NCBI GenBank assembly: GCA_044356865.1
Contig: JBIKVN010000108.1
Location: forward strand, 1 to 10,078
Direction: 5' to 3'
Length of the DNA: 10,078 bases
DNA from: JBEIUL01 sp044356865
GTDB lineage: Bacteria > Planctomycetota > Phycisphaerae > Phycisphaerales > SM1A02
Position 1 is the stretch's first letter. The number at the start of each line of letters is the position of its first letter. This document shows positions 1 through 5,200 of the stretch, piece by piece. Made by a program: the position numbers and the translations under genes. The notes beneath the pieces are model-generated. The model worked only from the letters and a program-made list of their open reading frames with translations, was not told where the DNA came from and searched no databases.

Positions 1-344
1 AGCTGGCCGCCGAGGCCGCGAACCGCGCGGACGCCGGCCCGGTCGACTGGCGGATCGCCCTCGACGCGGCCCGGCTCGCCTCCGCCCGCCAGCCCCACGC
101 CCCGTCACGCCTCCTCGACGTCGCCGACCTCGCCGCGGCCGCGGGCGATCGCGAGCTCGCGGCCGATCGCTATCGCGCCGCCCTCGCCGCCGATGCCGCA
201 CTCGAACTCGATCCGGTCGTGCAGTGGTCCCCGGCCCGCATCGCCGAGGTGAACGCTCGCCTCGCCCGCGTCGAGTCGGGCGAGGTTCCCGCGGGCTGGC
301 CTTTCGTCGACGGGCCCCGCTCGCCGGTCAGCCCCCGGTCTTGA
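1..344 (+). CDS. C-terminal fragment of a TPR-like helical protein
   Basis: The reading frame is open from base 3 to a TGA at 342-344 and gives 113 residues; the start lies outside the window. Nearly every codon ends in G or C, as in the strong genes of this window, which supports real coding. The fragment is Ala/Leu/Arg/Asp-rich and amphipathic, with a TPR-like helix pair (DVADLAAAAGDRELAADRYR, then AALAADAALELDP) followed by a last helix (SPARIAEVNARLARV) and a short Pro/Ser-rich tail. A final TPR followed by a 'DP...sp..i..i..rl' helix recalls the C-terminal tails of O-antigen ligase-like membrane proteins, but the membrane part is not visible, so this is only a suggestion. Its 3' end overlaps the end of the convergent DsbD-like gene by 17 bp. 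Confidence 0.6.
   Translation, partial: LAAEAANRADAGPVDWRIALDAARLASARQPHAPSRLLDVADLAAAAGDRELAADRYRAALAADAALELDPVVQWSPARIAEVNARLARVESGEVPAGWPFVDGPRSPVSPRS
260..285. terminator. 9-bp inverted repeat downstream of the DsbD-like gene
   Basis: CCTCGCCCG (260-268) and CGGGCGAGG (277-285) form a perfect 9-bp stem with an 8-nt loop. It lies 42 bp beyond the stop codon of the - strand DsbD-like gene and inside the end of the + strand gene. There is no T-tract on either side, so it is not a classical intrinsic terminator. It could be a pause site or mRNA-end stabiliser, or a chance product of high GC within coding sequence. Confidence 0.2.
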
Positions 345-2307
345 GCGTGGCTTTCGCCTCGGCGATCGCATCGAGCACCTGCTGCGGCGTGTAGCTGTCG
401 CTCTTGAGCGTCTCGCGGCCGTCCGGGCCAAGCACCACGAGCAAGGGGATCGTCACGCGACCGACCTCCTTCAGCAGGGCGTTCCCCGCCTCGTTGTTCC
501 CGGTCAGGTCGATCTTGATCGCCGCCACCCCGTCGCCATTGAGCGTCTCGGCCACCGGCGGCAGGTTCAGCACGCCCGCCTCGAGGGCCTTGCAGTTGAG
601 GCACCACTCGGCGGTGAACTCGAGCACGATCGCGTCGCCCCGCGACCTCGCCTCGGCGAGCCGCTCGGGCGTGTAGTAGGTCCAATCGACCGGGCCCTTC
701 GCGGTCTGGGTCAGCCCGACCACGCCGCTGAGGGCCAGGATCGCGAGGCCGATCGTCGCGAACGCAATCTTCGCGCCGCCCGACTTCGCGACCTTCAGGG
801 CCCGCAGGAAGAGCCAGCCGCCCGCGGCGATGCCGGCGAGGGCCACCACCCACCAGTAGAGGCGGCTCGGCGGATCGGGCGGCGTCACGAGCACGCCGCT
901 CAGGCCCGCGCCGACGAAGTACGCCGCCGCGGCCAGCAGCAGCAGGCCCATGACCTGCTTGATGAGCTCGCTCGCCGGTCCCGACTTCGGCATGTTCCTG
1001 ACCAGCCCCGGGAATGCCGACAGCACCAGGTACGGCAGGGCCATGCCGACGCCGATCGCGCCGAACACCGTGAGCAGCGTCGAGGCCGTCTGGGTCGTCG
1101 CCCACGCCGCGGCCGCGCCCATGAGCGGCGCTGTGCAGGGCGTCGACAGCACCGCGGTCATCACGCCGAAGCCGACCGAGCCGGGAATCGTGTCGTGCCG
1201 CGTCTCGATGCCGTAGACCCACTGCGGCAGGGCGATGGTGAAGAGCCCCATCATGCCGAGGGCCATCACGCCGATCACCACGCCGACGCCGATGGTGAAG
1301 GCCGGATATTGAAAGAGCTGGTTCGCCGCCGTGAAACCCTGGATCGACGCGATCGCGACCGCGAGCCCGAGCCAGAAGAGGACCACCCCGAGCGAGAGCG
1401 CGAGCCCGAGCGCGAGGCATCGCCGCCGGTTGCCCGCGGCGTTCGCGAGGCCCATGATCTTGAGCGGCAGGACCGGCAGGACGCACGGCGTGAAGTTCAG
1501 CAGCAGCCCGCCCACCGCCGCGACCAGCAGCAGCAGGAAGAACCCGGTGCCCGCGGCGTCGATCGAGAAGGCGAGGCCGAAGACATCGAAGCTGACCATG
1601 TCCGGGGCGACCGCACCCGAGCGGATCTTCCCGAAGACGCCCGGGTCGAGCCCGGTGAAGCGGGGGGCCGGTTCGCCCCCGCCCGGCGCGGACGCCGCGA
1701 TCGGCACCTCGATCGAGAGCTCGACCGTCGCCGGCGCCCGGCATTGCGTGTCGTCGCAGGCCTGGAAGGCGACCTCGACGGTGAGCTTCCCGGTCCCGTC
1801 GGCCGCGTCGGCCGCGACGGTCACCGGCAGGAAGATCGTCGCGGACCCCTCGAAGACGAGGTAGGTCCTCTCGCCCTCGCCGACATCGGCCTCGATACGG
1901 TGCGCCTCGGGCCACTGGGCGAAGCCCGCGTGGGGCTCGAGGCCGCCGGTCGCCGACACCACCCGGATCTCGGTCAGCACCGCCCCGTCGAAGGCGGCGA
2001 CGCCCTCGGGCAGAGGGCGTTCGTTCGTCCAGACATGCCAGCCGGGGCGGACCTCGAGGACGATCGCGACCGGCAGGTCGCTGCCGGGCCGGACCGGTCC
2101 GGTTCCCGGCCGCTCGATCGAGACCGCCACCCGGTCCCGGGAGTCGCCGAAGGAATCCTCTTCGGTCGACGGGTCGCCGGAGCCGCCGAGGCCGAAGCCC
2201 GGAAGACCCGGAAGGCCTTGCGGGGCGGCGGTCGCGGCCAGCGTCGCGAGGCCGAACGCGAGCGATGCGAGACAGGCGAGCGGAGTTCCGGGCGGAAATC
2301 GTGGCAT
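328..2307 (-). CDS. dsbD: DsbD-type thiol:disulfide interchange protein
   Basis: The 659-residue protein has the full three-module DsbD plan. An N-terminal signal peptide (about residues 1-28) leads into a periplasmic immunoglobulin-like DsbD-N domain with a cysteine pair in ACDDTQC (C184, C189). About eight hydrophobic segments follow between roughly 256 and 533. They contain the two membrane cysteines that define the family, in NFTPCVLPVLPLK (C275) and STPCTAPLMG (C391). The C-terminal thioredoxin-like domain has the motif EWCLNC (C569, C572). By family knowledge, electrons from cytoplasmic thioredoxin pass through the membrane pair to the C-terminal and N-terminal periplasmic domains, and on to substrates such as disulfide isomerases or cytochrome c maturation factors. 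The ATG at 2305-2307 is chosen because it begins the signal peptide; no Shine-Dalgarno site precedes it. The gene is divergent from the SpoA-domain gene. The substrate is unknown, and an ScsB-like role is possible. Confidence 0.92.
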   Translation of the reverse strand: MPRFPPGTPLACLASLAFGLATLAATAAPQGLPGLPGFGLGGSGDPSTEEDSFGDSRDRVAVSIERPGTGPVRPGSDLPVAIVLEVRPGWHVWTNERPLPEGVAAFDGAVLTEIRVVSATGGLEPHAGFAQWPEAHRIEADVGEGERTYLVFEGSATIFLPVTVAADAADGTGKLTVEVAFQACDDTQCRAPATVELSIEVPIAASAPGGGEPAPRFTGLDPGVFGKIRSGAVAPDMVSFDVFGLAFSIDAAGTGFFLLLLVAAVGGLLLNFTPCVLPVLPLKIMGLANAAGNRRRCLALGLALSLGVVLFWLGLAVAIASIQGFTAANQLFQYPAFTIGVGVVIGVMALGMMGLFTIALPQWVYGIETRHDTIPGSVGFGVMTAVLSTPCTAPLMGAAAAWATTQTASTLLTVFGAIGVGMALPYLVLSAFPGLVRNMPKSGPASELIKQVMGLLLLAAAAYFVGAGLSGVLVTPPDPPSRLYWWVVALAGIAAGGWLFLRALKVAKSGGAKIAFATIGLAILALSGVVGLTQTAKGPVDWTYYTPERLAEARSRGDAIVLEFTAEWCLNCKALEAGVLNLPPVAETLNGDGVAAIKIDLTGNNEAGNALLKEVGRVTIPLLVVLGPDGRETLKSDSYTPQQVLDAIAEAKATLKTGG

Positions 2308-2354
2308 GGCGGTGGGCGTGTCGGGAGTGACGGGGGATTCGGGTCGGATGGTAT

Positions 2355-2367
2355 GGGGGGGGGGGGG
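2355..2367. repeat. 13-base G homopolymer in the divergent spacer
   Basis: Thirteen consecutive G residues on the + strand (poly-C on the - strand) lie 48 to 60 bases upstream of the DsbD-like ATG. On the - strand the tract is followed by ATACCAT, which contains a weak -10-like hexamer (TACCAT, 2353 down to 2348). If that hexamer is used, the tract fills the -35/-10 spacer. A tract this long is prone to replication slippage and to sequencing-length error. Confidence 0.9.
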
Positions 2368-2464
2368 CGGACTCGACGGGAGGTACCGGCCGACGATTCC
2401 CCGGGCGAGGTCGGGAGATCGAATCCGCCAAGGAAGCCGCTTTCGAGCCGCGACCGGGATCGTT

Positions 2465-2474
2465 CCGATATCGG
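2465..2474. promoter_or_regulatory. 10-bp palindrome, possible operator
   Basis: CCGATATCGG is a perfect palindrome 18 bp before the ATG of the SpoA-domain gene, with imperfect outer symmetry (GGGA at 2456-2459, TCCC at 2475-2478). It sits in the 185-bp spacer between two divergent genes, where a shared operator is plausible. No family-specific binding motif is recognised, and one short palindrome could be chance. Confidence 0.2.
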
Positions 2475-2492
2475 TCCCTCCTCGGCTCTCCG

Positions 2493-3326
2493 ATGCATCT
2501 CTTCACGACCCGAGCCCGCCGATCCGATCTCGCGCCTGAGGTTCATCCGCTTGAACTATGCGCCCTCGCGGCGTCCCGGGGTCGGGTGAACGCGGGCGTC
2601 GGACCTCCCGACCGGGCGGCGATCGCGCGGGAACTTTCCCGCGCCGCCGGCGTGAAGATCGACGCCGGGGCGGGTTTCGACCGCGAGCCGCCGGCCATGG
2701 CGGCGGTGGTTCTCGTCGGCGAGCGACGAATCGTCCTCGGCCTCGACCGTCCGACCCGAGGGACGTGGCTTGGCCTCGTCCTCGGACTGGCCGCCGGCGG
2801 CCCCGACGACGCCGACCTGCCGGAGGGGCCTTCGCCGCTCGAGCGGGCGGTGCTGGCGCGGACCTTGGTGGCCCCGGTTCTCCGGGCGACGCTCGGGGCC
2901 GAGGCTCCGGCCGAATCGGCGATCGACTGGGAGAGTCCCGCCGAAAGTTCGCTCGGGCGAACCGTCGCGTGCGGCCATTGCTTCACCGTCGCGACGCCCA
3001 CCGGACCGCGTGAATTGCGGCTTTGGATCGCCGACTCCGCCGGCTCGCCTTCGACCGGAGGTCGCCTCGACCGCTCGATCCTGGCGGAGTCCGCGTCGCT
3101 GGCGGTGTGGCTCGATCCGGACCGGGCGGGCGTTCGCCTCCGGGCCGGCGACCTCGCGAGTTTCGAGCCGGGCGACATCCTCCTCACCGATCTCCCGGCC
3201 GATTCGGTCGGGGGCCTTCCGGTCGCGGTCGGGACCGCCTCCGAAGGGGCCGTTGAACCGGCTTTCCCCGCCCTCAGGGGCGGTTTGGGGGTGGCGGGGG
3301 ATCGGCGAGCGGTCCGGATGGGATGA
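2493..3326 (+). CDS. Orphan SpoA-domain protein, FliM/FliN/HrcQ-like
   Basis: The frame encodes 277 residues. The last 70 or so (from about 208) follow the SpoA pattern: VRLRAGDLASFEPGDILLTD, then LPVAVG, then GGLGVAGDRRAVRM, matching the 'l.l..il.l.pGDvl.l ... g.pv ... G..ng..AlRv' layout of FliM/FliN/YscQ C-termini. Upstream, the stretch ERRIVLGLDRP and the helix PSPLERAVLARTLVAPVLRA resemble the CheC-like middle domain of FliM, less convincingly. The N-terminal CheY-binding motif of FliM (EIDALL-like) is not seen, and 277 residues is short for FliM. SpoA proteins form the cytoplasmic ring of flagella and type III secretion systems. No other such gene is present here, so the partner is unknown. 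Codons tolerate more A/T at third positions than nusA or infB. The first ATG of the frame is used; it has no Shine-Dalgarno site. A divergent or repurposed FliM-like protein is the best reading. Confidence 0.55.
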   Translation: MHLFTTRARRSDLAPEVHPLELCALAASRGRVNAGVGPPDRAAIARELSRAAGVKIDAGAGFDREPPAMAAVVLVGERRIVLGLDRPTRGTWLGLVLGLAAGGPDDADLPEGPSPLERAVLARTLVAPVLRATLGAEAPAESAIDWESPAESSLGRTVACGHCFTVATPTGPRELRLWIADSAGSPSTGGRLDRSILAESASLAVWLDPDRAGVRLRAGDLASFEPGDILLTDLPADSVGGLPVAVGTASEGAVEPAFPALRGGLGVAGDRRAVRMG

Positions 3327-3364
3327 GCGTTCGCCTTGGACCTTTCCGATCACCGATCCGTTCG

Positions 3365-3394
3365 TTGACGCTTGTTTCCGGCTCCGGCTACACT
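3365..3394 (+). promoter_or_regulatory. Sigma70-like promoter for the nusA operon
   Basis: TTGACG (3365-3370, five of six consensus matches) and TACACT (3389-3394, four of six) are separated by 18 bp. It is the best promoter match seen in the window and lies just after the SpoA-domain gene. Transcription would begin near 3401, leaving a leader of about 410 nt before nusA. The assignment assumes the host housekeeping sigma factor uses the usual consensus. Confidence 0.65.
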
Positions 3395-3814
3395 CCCGAT
3401 CTTCCGCGACGGACGGGCGTCCCTTCCGTGCGCGGTCGAAGTCCGTCGTTTCCCGTCCGTTCGCGTTGGTTCCGGTGCCATGATCGACTCTTGCACCAAT
3501 CCCCTCTCGCGTCGCAGCGTCGCCGGCCCCGCCGTCGCCGCCCGACGCCTCCGCCCATGACGCCTCGCGCGTCCATGATCGGCGAAGGTGGGACCCGGCC
3601 GTCGACCACGGCCCGGGACCGGCATCGGAGGATCGCCCCCTGAGGTGATCTCCCCCGAGCGGCCGCCTGCAGTTCGCTGCACGCGGTAGGTGGCGACGGG
3701 CCACGCGTTCCCCGAGGCGGGTTCGCGTGGCTCGCGTGTTTCTCCCGCCTCGCGTCCGTCCGTACGACCAGCGTCCGACATCCCGACAACCCAAGCCGTC
3801 CGAGACTCCTCCCC
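3395..3814 (+). promoter_or_regulatory. Long, potentially structured nusA leader
   Basis: No rimP or other convincing gene lies here, although rimP often precedes nusA. The distal half can fold into five successive hairpins. (1) GGCCGT (3597-3602) pairs with ACGGCC (3608-3613), extended by CCC/GGG across a one-base bulge. (2) GGAG-ATC (3627-3634) pairs with GATCTCC (3647-3653). (3) TGCAG (3668-3672) and CTGCA (3677-3681) flank a TTCG loop. (4) CGCG and TGGC (3682-3694) pair with GCCA and CGCG (3700-3707). (5) GAGGCGGG (3714-3721) pairs with CCCGCCTC (3744-3751). None is followed by a T-run. No known riboswitch consensus was recognised. The last bases before nusA are pyrimidine-rich with no Shine-Dalgarno site. 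Two tiny frames of 26 and 28 codons share an ATGA junction at 3557-3560. In E. coli the nusA operon is autoregulated; whether this leader does similar work is inference. Confidence 0.45.
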
Positions 3815-5137
3815 ATGAACGCCGAAACGCTCCGCATCCTCGACTCGATCGCCCGCGACCGGAACATCGACCGCGACCTCCTCATCCGCGACCTCGAGGA
3901 GGCGATGCGCACCGCCGCGCGAAAGCACTTCAACAGTCTCGACACCGAGGAGTTCGGTTGCGAGATGGATCGCCTGAGCGGCCGCATCAGCCTCTGGCGG
4001 AACCTGCCCGAGGGCGGACAGGAAGAGATCCCGATGGCTTCGCTCGGCCGCATCCCGGCCCAGACCGCGAAGCAGGTGATGATCCAGCGCTTCCGCGAGG
4101 ACGAGCGGAACAGCCTGCTCGAGGAGTTCGCCAAGCGCCAGGGCGAGCTCGTCACCGGCGTCGCCCAGCGCTACGAGGGCGGAGCCCTGGTGGTCCAGAT
4201 CGAGCGGGCGGAGGGCTTCATGCCCCGCTCCGAACAGATCCCCGGCGAGCAGTTCCAGTCGGGCGACCGCGTCCGCTGCCTGATCCTCGATGTCCGCGAC
4301 CAGGGCAACCAGGTCAAGATCGTCCTGAGCCGCAGCCATCCCGACTTCATCCGCAAGCTCTTCGAGACCGAGGTGCCGGAAGTCGCCGAACGCGTGATCG
4401 AGATCAAGGCGATGGCCCGCGAGCCGGGCTTCCGCACCAAGCTGGCCGTGGCGAGCGTCGACAGCAAGGTCGACGCGGTCGGCGCCTGCGTCGGCGTCCG
4501 CGGCAGCCGCATCCGGAACATCGTCGACGAGCTCGGCGGCGAGAAGATCGACATCGTGCGGTGGAACGAGTCGAGCCAGATCCTCATCGCGAACGCCCTC
4601 AAGCCCGCCGAGGTCGAGGAAGTCAGCCTGTGCTTCGAGCTCGGTCGCGCGACGATCATCGTGCGCGACGACCAGCTGTCGCTGGCGATCGGCAAGCGCG
4701 GGCAGAATGTCCGCCTCGCCGCCCGGCTGACCGGCTGGGACGTCGACATCCTCACGCCGCAGGAGTTCGCGAAGAGCCTCGAGACCCTCGAGGAGACGCT
4801 CCGCAGCGTCGACGGCGTCTCGGGCGACCTGCTCGACCGCATGGGCGCCATGGGCATGATCAGCGTCTTCGATGTCGAGGAGATCGGCGTCGACGTGCTC
4901 GAGCAGGAGCTCGGCATGACGCCCGAGCTCGGCGACGCGGTGGTCGCGGCCGCCGCGGCCCGCTCGCAGATCGTCAAGCGGGAACAGGAAGAACAGGCCC
5001 GCCTCGACGCCGAGCGCAAGGCGGCGGAACTCGCGGCCACCGACGGCATTCTCGGGACGGGGGCGATGGGCGGCGCCGCCGTCCTCCCGGACGAGGCCGC
5101 GGAAAGCCGGGCGGACAGCATTCTCGGCGGCAGTTGA
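3815..5137 (+). CDS. nusA: Transcription termination/antitermination factor NusA
   Basis: The 440-residue protein has the canonical NusA order. An N-terminal RNA-polymerase-binding domain (about 1-105) opens with ILDSIARDRNIDRDLLIRDL. An S1 RNA-binding domain (about 108-180) includes GELVTGVAQRYEGG and EGFMPRSEQIPGE. KH1 carries GVRG (227-230) and KH2 carries GKRG (293-296) in LAIGKRGQNVRLAARLTGWD. A helix-hairpin-helix-like C-terminal module (about 345-395) leads to an Ala/Glu-rich tail. NusA binds RNA polymerase and nascent RNA, controls pausing and termination, and takes part in rRNA antitermination. The ATG at 3815 gives the normal family N-terminus, although it lacks a Shine-Dalgarno site. 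It is the first gene of the operon, with infB starting 60 bp after its stop. Confidence 0.97.
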   Translation: MNAETLRILDSIARDRNIDRDLLIRDLEEAMRTAARKHFNSLDTEEFGCEMDRLSGRISLWRNLPEGGQEEIPMASLGRIPAQTAKQVMIQRFREDERNSLLEEFAKRQGELVTGVAQRYEGGALVVQIERAEGFMPRSEQIPGEQFQSGDRVRCLILDVRDQGNQVKIVLSRSHPDFIRKLFETEVPEVAERVIEIKAMAREPGFRTKLAVASVDSKVDAVGACVGVRGSRIRNIVDELGGEKIDIVRWNESSQILIANALKPAEVEEVSLCFELGRATIIVRDDQLSLAIGKRGQNVRLAARLTGWDVDILTPQEFAKSLETLEETLRSVDGVSGDLLDRMGAMGMISVFDVEEIGVDVLEQELGMTPELGDAVVAAAAARSQIVKREQEEQARLDAERKAAELAATDGILGTGAMGGAAVLPDEAAESRADSILGGS

Positions 5138-5184
5138 AGCGGCGGTCAGGAACCCAGTCGGATCGAGTAGGGACGGACGCACCC

Positions 5185-5200
5185 AGGAGACCAGATCTTG
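5185..5200 (+). promoter_or_regulatory. Ribosome binding site deciding the TTG start of infB
   Basis: AGGAGA (5185-5190) lies 7 nt before TTG (5198-5200). It fixes the start because the conserved IF2 N-terminal domain begins within ten codons of this TTG, and the next in-frame ATG (5579) lies more than 120 codons later. Confidence 0.85.

Noticed and set aside
170..2506. A 778-codon open frame on the - strand overlapping the DsbD-like gene
   Set aside because: It is a shifted frame of the same strand with Arg/Pro/Gly-rich composition and no motif; the DsbD frame has a signal peptide, membrane segments and all the cysteines.
1195..2589. A 464-codon + strand frame antisense to the DsbD-like gene
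   Set aside because: Very high Arg/Glu/Asp content with no hydrophobic core pattern; it is the mirror of real coding sequence.
3268..3283. CCGCCC-TCAG-GGGCGG hairpin followed by TTT as a terminator for the SpoA-domain gene
   Set aside because: It lies inside the coding sequence before the stop and the T-run is only three bases. It may still attenuate, but support is poor.
3594..3751. A known structured RNA (SRP RNA, RNase P RNA, tmRNA or tRNA) in the nusA leader
   Set aside because: No conserved core of any of these was found; only simple successive hairpins are seen.
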